Assembly (NCBI RefSeq): GCF_003412455.1
Contig: NZ_QTJU01000015.1
Location: 1 to 64,000 of the forward strand
Direction: 5' to 3'
DNA: 64,000 bases
From: Deminuibacter soli
Lineage (GTDB): Bacteria > Bacteroidota > Bacteroidia > Chitinophagales > Chitinophagaceae
The notes beneath the pieces were generated by a model that saw only the letters and a list, made by a program, of their open reading frames with translations, was not told where the DNA came from and did not search any database. The translations under genes were made by a program, and so were the position numbers. Every line of letters starts with the position of its first letter. The stretch's first letter is position 1. Positions 13,887 through 24,307 of this stretch are shown here, piece by piece.

Positions 13887-16800
13887 TTACCATTTGGGAT
13901 CAGTTCCCCTAAACCAGCCTTCTTTAATTCTGCGTCCGCTATATTCATCTTCTCCATACCAAGGATCTGGGCCATAACTAACTCCCCAAAAAAATATTTT
14001 AACTGCATTAACCTTATTATACTTGCCTTGATTGAGAGCTCCCGCAAGCTTCATATAAGTATAATAACCAATATAAAGCCCCATATATGTTCCCCACCGC
14101 CCATTATATCCAGCTAAATAATTGCCAGCAGATCTTGCTGTCGCATATTTACCGTTAAGTAGCTTACCAGTCATAACACCGCTTGCAGCATACTCTTTTT
14201 TATTCTTAAGATCAAACTTCTCATGCAACTTTGAGTTTTCTCCAATTTGAATTAAATCCATTCCCCTAGTTTCGTCATGCAACTTATCTATGGTCTCTTT
14301 CCAATCCTTCCCATACTCAATTTTACCCTCTGCTCTATTCGTACCTGGTACAATAAACTCATCCCAATACTCAGTCTCTCCCATTTTCGTCCCACCTCCA
14401 GCAGTTGTTTTAGATTCGCCCCTTGCTTCATCAATATCAGCCTTAGAATTCGCATCATCATGTTTATAAACTCCCAAGTCACCATCATTATAAACAGCTA
14501 AAACATTTCCTGAAGCATCGGTATGTGTTGAATATCTTCCATCAGGATCTATCATATTCAATGGATCATTCAACACATAAGAATATGGTGTAAATAACTC
14601 ATACTTTTCAGCCATAGGATCGACCGCATGCCATCTACCTATTTGTTGATCATAAAATCTTGCCCCATAATCATATTGCTCCAATCCTGAGTCATCACTA
14701 AACTCCTTACTCTGCAACTCTTTCCCATTATACTTAAATCGATTCTCCAACTTACCAGCTGCCTTACTACTAATTCCCGCCATCGTCAACCCAAACGGGT
14801 AGTAATGTGTTTCTTCCAGCAAGGGCCCATGTGCATGCACTACTTGCAGATTGTCAAAGAACACATCTACCGGGCTCTCGTTGCTGCAATATACGTAGAT
14901 GTAGCCGTTTTGTGAAACCTGGATATTACTCAGATCATCCCTATGATCTTTAATAACACCGTTGCTGCCTACTTTACTAACACCACCACCTGCATAATTA
15001 AATTGTTCATCAAATAGCAAATAATTAATGTATGCGCGCGGTGTTGATCCTACTCCATCCTGGCTGGCATTATTGCCGATAAAGCTACCAATGCTGCTCA
15101 CCGTTCCAGAAAGCGTATTCAATTGTTCTACAGTAACCGCACCATGTGCAGCAGTTGCGCCACCACTGGGGCCACCGATTAAACCGGCGAATATTTCAGC
15201 AGCACTGATATGCGGCGTTGCATCATTTGTGGGTGCATTTTGAAAATAATACGATTTACCAAAGATGCTTAGCTGGTCACCTGCCATTACCTTCAGGGTA
15301 ATACCGAGACCCATTTTTGCACCGTTTAGGTTCAGTTTATACAAATTTTGGCTTTCAGCATTTACATTACTCTGAGGATTAGTATTATAAGGCGGGTTTC
15401 CATTGTTATTAAGATAATTCTGCCCTGCTGCGTTGGCAAAGCCGCTGACACTTGCCTTTGCTATGATGTTGGCATCCTGAATATCATAGAAGCCTTTTTC
15501 AGTCGCTACTGCGCCCGCCTCCAATGTCGCGACAGGGTATTGACTGGTTTGTTTTTCGTCAGTAAGCACCATACGCACATTCCCCAGGTGGTCTTTCAAA
15601 AAATAATCATATGCATAGCCTGTTGTAACACCACTGCCATCCCGCAATGCACGGATACGCCCTTCTTCCTGGCTTAGAAACTGCAGCTTGTTATTTTCAT
15701 AAACAAAACCATCCATGTAGCTTGTAACCGTTTCAATGGCGGTTTGCTGATTGCTGGCTGAAGCATTTTCTGCAACGCGTTTCTCCAGCTTATTACCTGC
15801 AGCATCGTAAATATATGTTATTACCCCTTTAACTGTGTTATCAGTATTTAATGCAGTTACCTGCCAGGGCAGATTTAAATGATTGTATATAATACCACCG
15901 TTACCAGCCTGTATATCTGTTCCGGTTGTGCCTGAAACATTGGCTATATGCTTATTTTTATCTGTAATCAGGTTACCGTTTATATCATAACCATAATCAT
16001 CTCCATTGGCATTATTGTCTACAAAATCTCCCAGCTTGTTATCTGTACTTTTTTCGTCATTAACGCCTGAAAGCTTGTTAGCATCCTGGTAATAATGATA
16101 AGTCAATTTATCGATATCATCACTGCTAGTACCAATCCATCCTTTCTGTGACATCGACAGAATGTTGCCGTTAACATCATAAGCCTTTGCCCAGTCAATG
16201 CCATCGCCCAGCTTCATACTAAAATCCAGCCCGGCACTGGTATTCCAACCACCGTTGTTTTGGGTAAAGTCTGCTTTCAATAGCCGATTGGCCCCATCGT
16301 AAGCGTACCCATAAGCGCGCTCATTGCTTGAACCTCCTGTTTTCCACCTCATGCCGGAAATATTTCCGTTGTATTGGTTAGTGCCAAAGCCCCAGTCATA
16401 ACTCAAATCCATTCCAAACCATCTCTTGCCCTGGGCTATATCCGGTACGCTCCCGTTATCATTGTATTTCCAGTTAACACCTTTTAACCATCCCCGAATA
16501 TTGTAAGCAAATTTCTGGTCTTCTAACGGCATATCCAATAACGTTCCATCGTTAGACCGTTGTTGTCCAACCTGCTTCTCCTTCATTTGGCCCAATGCAT
16601 CATAAGTAAGACTACTTATTACTCTTTTTGTAGAGGGATCATCGTTAAGTTGCTTGCTAATTTTAATTAGTCGGCCTATGTGATCAAATAAGAAATCAGT
16701 TTTCACAGTAACAGTTCCTATATCACCTGCAACATTGTTATGCACCAGATAATTACTGACAATCTTGCCTGTAAATTCATAGCGGTTACTTGAAACATCA

Positions 16801-18509
16801 GTACCTCCTTTGTAATTATCAGTTTGAACCTGTACAACTCTACCTTTGTCATCATAAAAACTAACTGTTTCAAGCCAATTACCAGCAGATAAATTAGCCG
16901 GATCTGCTAGTATGCGCAAACGCGCTATAGTAGCCTTACCCATTATCATTTTGCTCGCATCCGAAACAGCCGCTTCGGCATTATCATTATCGCCTGTCCC
17001 TGGTTTTAGCGAATAGGTACTATTGAAAGTTTTAGCAGTATTACTGTAGTCATCATAGCTATTTATAGTAAGCGCTGTAAGCGTTCCGCCGGCCTTTGCA
17101 CCTGATCCGGCTCCGTCAACAATGTCAATCGTAACACTCGCTACATTGCCATCAATAAATACGCCCTCTCCTAATACAACACTATTGCTTGCCTGGTAGC
17201 TCGTCGTCGTTCCATCCCAGTTATTCAAAACAATGTCTGTAACAACAGCCTGGTTTACATTATCCATGTAGGTCTGCAAATCAGCAACCGTTCCGTTATA
17301 GTTAGTCATTATCCCCGATTCAACAGGCCTCTCGAGATTATCATAAAAACTATACATCCACTGCCCTTTGCTTTTCATATTACCGTCCTGAGTAAATACC
17401 AATTGGTCACGTCTATTATACACCATATATACCCAGGCAGTACCAGGCACCTTTTTTGCAAGCATACGGCCACGCTTATCATACTCATACCGGAAGCAAA
17501 GCTCCTTTAAAGAAGTGGCTGATACAGTCCAGTTATTTTTCCTGGCAGCTTCCACCGCCAACGGAGGCAATACACAGCGCAATCTTCCCAGATCGTCATA
17601 TATATAATAAGTAGATAACCACCCACCGGCACTATCGACCTGTACTTGTTTCAATACGACATGTTCTTCCATATCACTGTATGCTATTACCTGTTTACCA
17701 TGTTCATCTGTAGTTACATTCTTGTATAGCTGACCACTACTATAAATCCCAGTAGTGTAAGGCACATTGATATTGGTATTGTCATTTCCATACAATATGT
17801 CTGTAAAGTCAATATCCCATAACTGGACATTATCAGTGGCCGTATTTACCAGATACTGCATAGCTATTCCCCTCTCGCTGCCATTCCAACTATTTCCTGG
17901 TTGAAATGAACGAGACACCCTGTTTAATGGAGATACTTCATATTCTGTTTCGCTATAAAAAAATTGCTCTCCTTTATATGCCGGTTGTTCATCTTTGTAG
18001 CTATTTGTATAAAACCCAACCTGATCTGCGAAAGGATGAACTTTAAAAGCGCCGTCTGTTCCGTTTAAATCAGTATACGGCAGCGCCTTATATTGCTCCC
18101 GGCCATAATCGTCGTACACAACTGGCGTAACGATATCGTTCTTCAGAGGAGAATTCTGCCACCCAACCGTTTGCAGTGGCCTGCCCAAGGCATCAAAATA
18201 TTGTGTTGTTTTATTTACCTCGCTTACGCTACGATCTGCACTTATTACATCAGCATCGTTCACAAAAGGCTTCCTGGGCTGCCAGGTACGGATCAGATTC
18301 TGATCAGTTGAGAAAAAATTCTCTGCTTTAAGCGTTGCCGGTGTTCGAGTGGCAGTACCAACTGTTTGCCCGGATTGCGGCGTATTAACCTGGCTATATA
18401 CCATACCACATAACAAACAAGCTCCTAATGCCAGCAATGAAACTCTTAAACCGTTATATAAAAACATACAATTACAGTTTTGAAAAAGCCTGTAGGGCTT
18501 ATTGCTCAA
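13887..18509 (-). CDS. RHS repeat-associated core protein with variable C-terminal tip
   Basis: A 1540-residue exported protein. A signal-like helix (about residues 20-40, ending MVYSQ) is followed by a DUF6443-like N-terminal region (TRTW/QPRKPFVND, then TTQYFDALGRPLQTVGW). YD repeats fill the middle (YDxxGR, YDxxGN, many copies). The RHS core then ends DPLNMIDPDG. Cleavage or exchange usually happens after this core. The last 216 residues (nucleotides 13890-14537) are unique; their end (ARSAGNYLAGYNG, then GEDEYSGRRIKEGW) loosely resembles polymorphic toxin type 44-like domains. That domain call is uncertain. The start may instead be the Met at residue 15. The gene is 6 bp after a second large RHS-like gene and 12 bp before the putative immunity gene. 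Confidence 0.88.
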   Translation of the reverse strand: MSNKPYRLFQNCNCMFLYNGLRVSLLALGACLLCGMVYSQVNTPQSGQTVGTATRTPATLKAENFFSTDQNLIRTWQPRKPFVNDADVISADRSVSEVNKTTQYFDALGRPLQTVGWQNSPLKNDIVTPVVYDDYGREQYKALPYTDLNGTDGAFKVHPFADQVGFYTNSYKDEQPAYKGEQFFYSETEYEVSPLNRVSRSFQPGNSWNGSERGIAMQYLVNTATDNVQLWDIDFTDILYGNDNTNINVPYTTGIYSSGQLYKNVTTDEHGKQVIAYSDMEEHVVLKQVQVDSAGGWLSTYYIYDDLGRLRCVLPPLAVEAARKNNWTVSATSLKELCFRYEYDKRGRMLAKKVPGTAWVYMVYNRRDQLVFTQDGNMKSKGQWMYSFYDNLERPVESGIMTNYNGTVADLQTYMDNVNQAVVTDIVLNNWDGTTTSYQASNSVVLGEGVFIDGNVASVTIDIVDGAGSGAKAGGTLTALTINSYDDYSNTAKTFNSTYSLKPGTGDNDNAEAAVSDASKMIMGKATIARLRILADPANLSAGNWLETVSFYDDKGRVVQVQTDNYKGGTDVSSNRYEFTGKIVSNYLVHNNVAGDIGTVTVKTDFLFDHIGRLIKISKQLNDDPSTKRVISSLTYDALGQMKEKQVGQQRSNDGTLLDMPLEDQKFAYNIRGWLKGVNWKYNDNGSVPDIAQGKRWFGMDLSYDWGFGTNQYNGNISGMRWKTGGSSNERAYGYAYDGANRLLKADFTQNNGGWNTSAGLDFSMKLGDGIDWAKAYDVNGNILSMSQKGWIGTSSDDIDKLTYHYYQDANKLSGVNDEKSTDNKLGDFVDNNANGDDYGYDINGNLITDKNKHIANVSGTTGTDIQAGNGGIIYNHLNLPWQVTALNTDNTVKGVITYIYDAAGNKLEKRVAENASASNQQTAIETVTSYMDGFVYENNKLQFLSQEEGRIRALRDGSGVTTGYAYDYFLKDHLGNVRMVLTDEKQTSQYPVATLEAGAVATEKGFYDIQDANIIAKASVSGFANAAGQNYLNNNGNPPYNTNPQSNVNAESQNLYKLNLNGAKMGLGITLKVMAGDQLSIFGKSYYFQNAPTNDATPHISAAEIFAGLIGGPSGGATAAHGAVTVEQLNTLSGTVSSIGSFIGNNASQDGVGSTPRAYINYLLFDEQFNYAGGGVSKVGSNGVIKDHRDDLSNIQVSQNGYIYVYCSNESPVDVFFDNLQVVHAHGPLLEETHYYPFGLTMAGISSKAAGKLENRFKYNGKELQSKEFSDDSGLEQYDYGARFYDQQIGRWHAVDPMAEKYELFTPYSYVLNDPLNMIDPDGRYSTHTDASGNVLAVYNDGDLGVYKHDDANSKADIDEARGESKTTAGGGTKMGETEYWDEFIVPGTNRAEGKIEYGKDWKETIDKLHDETRGMDLIQIGENSKLHEKFDLKNKKEYAASGVMTGKLLNGKYATARSAGNYLAGYNGRWGTYMGLYIGYYTYMKLAGALNQGKYNKVNAVKIFFWGVSYGPDPWYGEDEYSGRRIKEGWFRGTDPKW

Positions 18510-18515
18510 TAGGGT

Positions 18516-21500
18516 TTAGTAAATCGAAATGCCCGAACAATCCTGGTCAATGAGAATCGCTGGAATATAGCCATCCGCTCCAACAGCAGAAAAACCACAA
18601 CTCATCTCGTACAGGTGTTCTGATGTATCTCCTGTTGTATTGTAAAAATAGATGTCATACCAGCCGGAAGGGATTGCAGGGAATGTCCCGCTTCCATACG
18701 GGATCTGAAAATCATACACAGCGCTTCCGTTAAATTCCTGGAATTTCACATGATACCCAAACAGCAAATTGTCATTATGATAGGAAACCGCCAAAGAAGC
18801 CAAAACACATTTTGAATTGGCATCAGCCTGTGCCTGCCCGTTCGCATCAATTTCTTCGTTCGCCTGGCGATCGGCATCAGCCTGGCTTATTGTTGAATAG
18901 TACTTTCCAGCCAATACGCCATATGCCATTGGGTCTGCTTTGTACCCAGCCGGACAACTTTTGGTAAAAAATTTTGATGCTTCTTTATTGTAGTAAACAC
19001 AGATCCCTGAATTATTGGCTAATGCCTGCCCGGTGGTGTTCAGTTCATTTGTAGCTTGTTGATCTGCATCTGCCTGGCTAACTGTTGAAGAATATTTACC
19101 GGCGGGAATGTCATACCAAATAAAAGCAGGTCTTGGCTGCATACTGTTTACACAATCACTTTTGCTTAAAGCTTCATGTCGTGCTGCACTTAAAAACGTA
19201 CAAACGCCGTGAGTGTTAGCATATTGTTGCCCGTTAGCAGCAATATCACCGGCAGCCTGCCGGTCGGCATCTGCCTGGTCTATGGTGGAAGAATAAGTAC
19301 CTGCGGGAACAGTATATAAAACGGAAGAAGGCGGCATGCCTGCAGTACAATCGTTTTTGGTGAAGGATTGACTTACCTCTGCGTTAAAATATTTCACCAC
19401 TTCCTGACATCCGGTAATTTTACCTGTATATGCATAGCAGATACGCTTGATAATATTCTTATCCTGATCCCTGACTATTTTCAATCGCCCGAAATTATCA
19501 TATTCAAAATACGAAGCACTGCCTGCTGCATCACATTTGCTGTCAATACCGATTAAAGGTATATAAGTAGAAGTACTCATTAATGCACCCCTGGGGTAAG
19601 CCCTAAGTTCGTCTATGGCTGCACCATTCACTGAAATAATACTAATATTGGATAGTGTCCAATTGTATAAATTCCAGCCATTTTTTGTAGTTATAAAGGT
19701 ACCACCTGTGTTATTAACCGATGGCGCTACCGCCGTCTGTTGCGACCAAAGTGATACCATATAATTGCCCTTAGGCAGGGTAACAGATGCTGTTCCGTTG
19801 AAATATTTAGTGCCTGTCACACTGGCTCCGTCGAGCAATGTTCCATTTAAAACCCAGTTGCCGGAGCCATCTGCCTCAAAAGAGGTATAGGCGATTTCTT
19901 CGTTGAATGCATTATCTACTCTGGCGACTAAATACCTGTTGTTATAATCCCATATGTACCCTGACTTAACATTACCATTTGATGTTGCTGATAAAATATT
20001 ACCAAGTGCATCGTACCGATTATAACTTTGCTGCAAAACATATCTGCTATCAGGAGAAAATATAGCGGGCTGCCCAACGGTTGGCAATTGCCCCTTAATC
20101 GCATTGGAAAATTTGAAATCAGCAAGCAGCATCGGTTTATTCAGCTCCATCTGGCTAACAGATTCCAGGAGTGAAGGCTTGTCGGTTTTGTACCTGTTCA
20201 GTACAGCACTCAGAATGTTTGTTTTGCCAGCTATATCCTGTATTGCAGTAACAATTTCTACCGGAGCAGCTACAACATTACTGCTAACCATGTTGTCAAT
20301 AAAACCACTGCCTGAGATGTAATCTCCTGGATAGGTAAAATAAGACAACTTCTTTTTGCCGTTACTCTGTGTTATTACAGATGAAGCAAGTTGGAATTTC
20401 TTATTGTATTGAAACGAAGCTTCAACCGCTACACCATTACTTCCATCAAAAGTTGTTTCGGTTTTACGAATCAATTTGTTTTTCCCACAGGTAATAGAGT
20501 AAGTATTATATTTAAAGAAAGAAGTGATGTAGTCATAATATTGCGCATCCGATTCTGCGTAGGAATCAACAGTTGCGAATGGCTTAACTTTCAAACCTGT
20601 CAATATATCGAAGTCAGTAGCATACTCAAAAGTCTCCTTTTTTACAATTTGATTTCCCGAATAATAATCAATTTCTTTTTGAAGTGGCTTATCCCAATAT
20701 TTATACCCTTTCACTACAAAAGGGCCTGCATATTGAAAATCCATCGCACACATATCTGTTGTAAATCTTGGTAATGGCCCACCATCATATTGCAGGCCTC
20801 CCTGAAATTTGTATACAATTTTTCCATTCCCATCGGTTTTATCCCATGTAGAAAAATGTTCTGTAACCTCCGGGTATGTTAAGGCACTATGCGTAAATCC
20901 GGTTGCCCCGATATCGCCCTGCATATAACTGGAATAGGTAATCGTTCGTTTTGCCAACATTAAACCATTTAACCTGTGAATAAACGAAACGCCTTCATCC
21001 TCAAAAAAGCTTTCGTTTAAATACACTTGCGGAATACCGACACCAGAACCATTCTCTCCATAGGTATAGTTACGGATCAGCGTTTCCTTATCTGCATTAA
21101 TGCTGGTAATTCTCGAAATACGCATTCCTCCCCCATTCACCAATTGTCCCGAACCATTCAGAAATTTATTGGATTCATACAGATAATTTGTTTTACCACC
21201 TGTGGGATACTCAATAGAAGCCAATGAAAAAACAGATGGATCTCCGTCACCTTCCGATCTGTTTGCCACGTCAGCCAGTACAGTACCAACATGGTCTAAA
21301 TTCTGCATGCCCTGATAAGCAATATCATCCTTAAACTCTGAATGAAAAGATGCATTTTCGGCAGACCCGATTTTATAGTACCCCCATTGGTCAGCGAACA
21401 AATTTCCTGCGCTATAATCTTTGTTGTAATAGGTAAACCGGTATGTTCCCACATTGGCTTTAGCCTTATCCTTTATCACAATATAATCAAGGAATATGTG

Positions 21501-22580
21501 CGAATTGCCACTTCCATTACTATATGCAAAATCAATTTCCTTAATCAATCGCCCCTTATCATCCAGTATTTCAATAGAGGTAATGAGATTCCGTGAATTA
21601 TGGGTTATTTTAACCTTTTCGTTATTGTTGCTGATTTCATCAGTAAGAAATGTGGTATATCCTGTTCCATCACCATAGTCATTTGAATAATCCCAATGAT
21701 CCTCATTATCATATATACATCGGTTGGCTTGGGTGAGACGAAACGTCCGCGAGGAAGTTGCCCAGCCGGAAACCGAAGCAGCAGAATATTTAAAGTTCAG
21801 CTGATCGCCCACAGCCGTGGTTATATTGGTCAGGGCCCAGGCTGTGGGTAAGAATGCGTCGGAGCCTGACGATTCAAATACATTTTGATCGCTTGCAGAG
21901 TGTTGCCCAAAAGAATAGTTGTTCCCCTTATCATCTTTCACATCAAAATTCATAAAGCGGGGATATGGATCACTCACATTTTTACGACCTATTGCATAGC
22001 TGATGACAGAATTTTCGCCCCCGAGTGTTCGGGTAATTTTATTTATTCTATCAGTTATAACAAAAGAGCCACTTTCTGTGGGAAGTATGTAATTAAAAAT
22101 ATCGTATTCTCCATCCAGCTTGTCTGTTACATCATCAGCCAACGGAGCATGTGCATCAATACCCGCTAAAAATTTCGATAAATATTTATCTCTTGGTAAC
22201 CCTTCACTGTAGTTATTGGCAATATTCTCGTCTATCGCAGGCATGCTATAACGTTCATCCGCCTGCCCATAAACTGTTCTTGACACCCTTGAACCTGGAT
22301 TTAAAACCCAACCAATCCCTACTTCGCCGCTTTCCTGCAGATATTTAATGCCTGATGCATGATAGGATAAAGAAATGGGTACGTCCAATCCCTTCAGATG
22401 AATTGTATAAAGCGGAATGCTAATATCCGGCACCCCATTATAGAGGGATACATTATAGTTAACATATTTCTCAAACTCAGCAGTAACTGGCGAGGGCATT
22501 ATTGGCAGTTTGTTCGTCTGCCCAGCAGCACCCGTCGAAAAAACAACAAACAGAAAAAGTAACCTAAATCCTGTCTTCAT
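18516..22580 (-). CDS. Large exported RHS/YD-type protein with three DUF5977-like repeats
   Basis: A 1354-residue protein with a clear signal peptide (RLLFLFVVFSTGAAGQ). The N-terminal region (NVSLYNGVPDISIPLYTIHL, GEVGIGWVLNPG) is typical of the Bacteroidota RHS partner proteins that carry a TcB/SpvB-like beta-rich part. Near residues 1065-1260 it has three tandem units of about 60 residues, each with a Cys and the phrase YSSTISQADADRQA...NGQA. These are DUF5977-like repeats. The C-terminal region is unrelated and Cys-containing. It lies 6 bp upstream of the RHS core gene and is co-transcribed with it. It may help export, encapsulate or present the RHS protein; this is inference. Confidence 0.85.
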   Translation of the reverse strand: MKTGFRLLFLFVVFSTGAAGQTNKLPIMPSPVTAEFEKYVNYNVSLYNGVPDISIPLYTIHLKGLDVPISLSYHASGIKYLQESGEVGIGWVLNPGSRVSRTVYGQADERYSMPAIDENIANNYSEGLPRDKYLSKFLAGIDAHAPLADDVTDKLDGEYDIFNYILPTESGSFVITDRINKITRTLGGENSVISYAIGRKNVSDPYPRFMNFDVKDDKGNNYSFGQHSASDQNVFESSGSDAFLPTAWALTNITTAVGDQLNFKYSAASVSGWATSSRTFRLTQANRCIYDNEDHWDYSNDYGDGTGYTTFLTDEISNNNEKVKITHNSRNLITSIEILDDKGRLIKEIDFAYSNGSGNSHIFLDYIVIKDKAKANVGTYRFTYYNKDYSAGNLFADQWGYYKIGSAENASFHSEFKDDIAYQGMQNLDHVGTVLADVANRSEGDGDPSVFSLASIEYPTGGKTNYLYESNKFLNGSGQLVNGGGMRISRITSINADKETLIRNYTYGENGSGVGIPQVYLNESFFEDEGVSFIHRLNGLMLAKRTITYSSYMQGDIGATGFTHSALTYPEVTEHFSTWDKTDGNGKIVYKFQGGLQYDGGPLPRFTTDMCAMDFQYAGPFVVKGYKYWDKPLQKEIDYYSGNQIVKKETFEYATDFDILTGLKVKPFATVDSYAESDAQYYDYITSFFKYNTYSITCGKNKLIRKTETTFDGSNGVAVEASFQYNKKFQLASSVITQSNGKKKLSYFTYPGDYISGSGFIDNMVSSNVVAAPVEIVTAIQDIAGKTNILSAVLNRYKTDKPSLLESVSQMELNKPMLLADFKFSNAIKGQLPTVGQPAIFSPDSRYVLQQSYNRYDALGNILSATSNGNVKSGYIWDYNNRYLVARVDNAFNEEIAYTSFEADGSGNWVLNGTLLDGASVTGTKYFNGTASVTLPKGNYMVSLWSQQTAVAPSVNNTGGTFITTKNGWNLYNWTLSNISIISVNGAAIDELRAYPRGALMSTSTYIPLIGIDSKCDAAGSASYFEYDNFGRLKIVRDQDKNIIKRICYAYTGKITGCQEVVKYFNAEVSQSFTKNDCTAGMPPSSVLYTVPAGTYSSTIDQADADRQAAGDIAANGQQYANTHGVCTFLSAARHEALSKSDCVNSMQPRPAFIWYDIPAGKYSSTVSQADADQQATNELNTTGQALANNSGICVYYNKEASKFFTKSCPAGYKADPMAYGVLAGKYYSTISQADADRQANEEIDANGQAQADANSKCVLASLAVSYHNDNLLFGYHVKFQEFNGSAVYDFQIPYGSGTFPAIPSGWYDIYFYNTTGDTSEHLYEMSCGFSAVGADGYIPAILIDQDCSGISIY
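18808..19375 (-). repeat. Three tandem DUF5977-like coding repeats
   Basis: The encoded units each contain a Cys, a PAGTYSST- or AGKYYST-like turn, QADADxQA and a terminal NGQ-x-A-x5-C. They are diverged (not DNA-identical), so the array is old rather than a recent expansion. Confidence 0.75.
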
Positions 22581-23000
22581 AAGTAACGCTTATAATTCTT
22601 TTGATTTTATAATTGCCTGCCAGAACGCCAACCTCATTATATCAAGCCTAAGTTGCCTTACACAGCAATAACGCTTGCAGGCAGACAATATTCCTAGCTT
22701 TCGTTCTGTCAGTGGAGAAACTGCTAGACTGAATGCTCAGCAGTAATTATTTTGAATTGAACACTCCTGCATACGTAAGTTGCGGTGTATAAAGAAATTG
22801 ATACGAGCCCACGTTGAGTATATTTGGGATTCTCTAAGTAAATAATGCGGCATGATTGTCAGGTTGAAAGGGATGAAAGCCGCAAGTAACCATATATTCC
22901 TGAAAATACAAAACAAAGAAATACTTAAAACCTGGGCAATAAAAATGTGAGGCTGCACGATATACAGACCTTGAATACGACTGCACATATTTTTCAAACA
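22581..23000. other. Intergenic region without a gene
   Basis: About 420 bp upstream of the RHS operon and after the GH43 terminator. It is A+T-rich, with no convincing ORF, no TAnnTTTG box and no strong repeat. It must contain the RHS operon promoter, which I cannot place. Confidence 0.5.
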
Positions 23001-23027
23001 AAAAAACCTCCTGCTCGCGCAGGAAGG
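23001..23027 (-). terminator. Terminator of the GH43 gene
   Basis: Stem TCCTGC/GCAGGA with flanking CC/GG (23007-23014 and 23019-23027). The A-run at 23000-23006 becomes a U-tract on the minus strand. Confidence 0.85.
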
Positions 23028-23058
23028 CTTTACTTTACTAACAGCGGTAAGTATGCTA

Positions 23059-24015
23059 TCAGGGTTTACTATCCGGAACTTTCACACCTTCGTTGCCGCC
23101 GGTGCGTACTACTTTTTGTATGGTGCCATCAGCATTGTAATAGAGCTTGTCTACGCAAATGGAACGCAACCAGTCAAAATGCGATAAGGCGCTGGTGTGG
23201 TAAAAAGCATACCACTGGCCCTTGTAACTTACAATTGAACCATGGTTGGTATAACTGTCTGTAGGATCCATGTAAATGCCCTGTGACTTCCAGGGACCAA
23301 GCGGGCTATTGCTGGTTGCATAACGCATGCGGTTGTGCTGGCCGGCAGAATCGTGGTTATCTGAGTAAGACAAATAGTACACGCCATTGCGTTTGTGCAC
23401 CCAGCTGGCTTCGTGAAAATCTTCCAGTCCCTGCATGGGTTGCATGGTGTCGGCTATTTCGGTCATATTGTCTTTGAGTTTGCCGCCTTTGCAGGTACCA
23501 CCACCGCCATAATACAGGTAAGCCTGGCCATCATCGTCTACAAAAACACAGGGGTCGATCATGGATTCGAGGCCTTTGATATAGCCCTGCACGGTAAAAC
23601 CGCCGGCTGGTTGTTTGCTCGTGGCGACACCTATTTTCCAGGTCTTGTTCCACTCGCTGCCGCTGGGGTGCGGGAAGTACAGGTAATACGTGCCGTTTTT
23701 ATAGGCACAATCAGGCGCCCACATAAAACCGCCTTCCGGTCTGCCCCAGGGTACCTGGCTGGCCCGGAGTACTTCGCCATGGTCTTTCCAGTGAACCATA
23801 TCATCGGTAGAAAACACATGGTACTGATCCATCAGGTCGCAGCCGCGGGCAGGTGCAATATCATGCGAAGCATACACGTACAAACGGCCATCGGCCCAAA
23901 CGTGTGCAGAGGGATCGGCCGTATACATGCTGGTAATAAAAGGATTCTGTGCCCGTCCTGTAAAACAGCACATCCATACAAATGCAAAAGAAAACAATCG
24001 TCTCATCATCGTCAT
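23059..24015 (-). CDS. Glycoside hydrolase family 43 protein
   Basis: About 318 residues from the Met at 24015; an upstream start at 24057 adds 14 residues before the signal peptide. The signal peptide is RRLFSFAFVWMCCFTGRAQ. The five-bladed-propeller GH43 residues are visible. The catalytic base Asp is in YTADPSAHVW, a second Asp is in MIDPCVFVDDDG, and the acid Glu is in HEASWVHKRNGVYYLSYS. The length fits a single catalytic domain. The enzyme probably releases arabinose or xylose from plant polysaccharide in the periplasm or outside. It is not next to SusCD genes, so it is not part of a polysaccharide utilisation locus within this window. Confidence 0.9.
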   Translation of the reverse strand: MTMMRRLFSFAFVWMCCFTGRAQNPFITSMYTADPSAHVWADGRLYVYASHDIAPARGCDLMDQYHVFSTDDMVHWKDHGEVLRASQVPWGRPEGGFMWAPDCAYKNGTYYLYFPHPSGSEWNKTWKIGVATSKQPAGGFTVQGYIKGLESMIDPCVFVDDDGQAYLYYGGGGTCKGGKLKDNMTEIADTMQPMQGLEDFHEASWVHKRNGVYYLSYSDNHDSAGQHNRMRYATSNSPLGPWKSQGIYMDPTDSYTNHGSIVSYKGQWYAFYHTSALSHFDWLRSICVDKLYYNADGTIQKVVRTGGNEGVKVPDSKP

Positions 24016-24109
24016 TGGGAATTTATGAGCTGCAATAAACAGTTGAGCCCTTAACAAAGGGGCTAATTTTGCATTAATTGGATGCTGAAACGTAAAAAAA
24101 GTGCAGCGA

Positions 24110-24240
24110 ACAGCTCATAGCCTGTAGCTTATAGTTGTTAGCTTGTTCGGCAGAAGCGCCTGCGGCGCATTCAACTCCTGTTTACTACTGTATTTTATTC
24201 ACTATTGACTATTCAGTATTCACCACAGCATTACTGGCGG
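24110..24240. repeat. Composite intergenic repeat, copy 1
   Basis: Contains AGCTTATAG/TAGCTTG-like units, then AGCTTGTT, then a GC-rich palindrome (CGCCTGCGGCG), then TTCACTATTGACTATTCA units. The order of modules is the same as at 36714-36910. It lies between the divergent GH43 and NIPSNAP genes. Confidence 0.55.
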
Positions 24241-24307
24241 AAATTACACATAAATCTGTGTAACTGACGGCTAAAAAAAATACCTTTATAAAAAACAGTC
24301 ACACAAG

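Noticed and set aside
22737-22997. 86-codon minus-strand ORF before the RHS operon
   Set aside because: It has no start context or protein character, and it lies next to the GH43 terminator.
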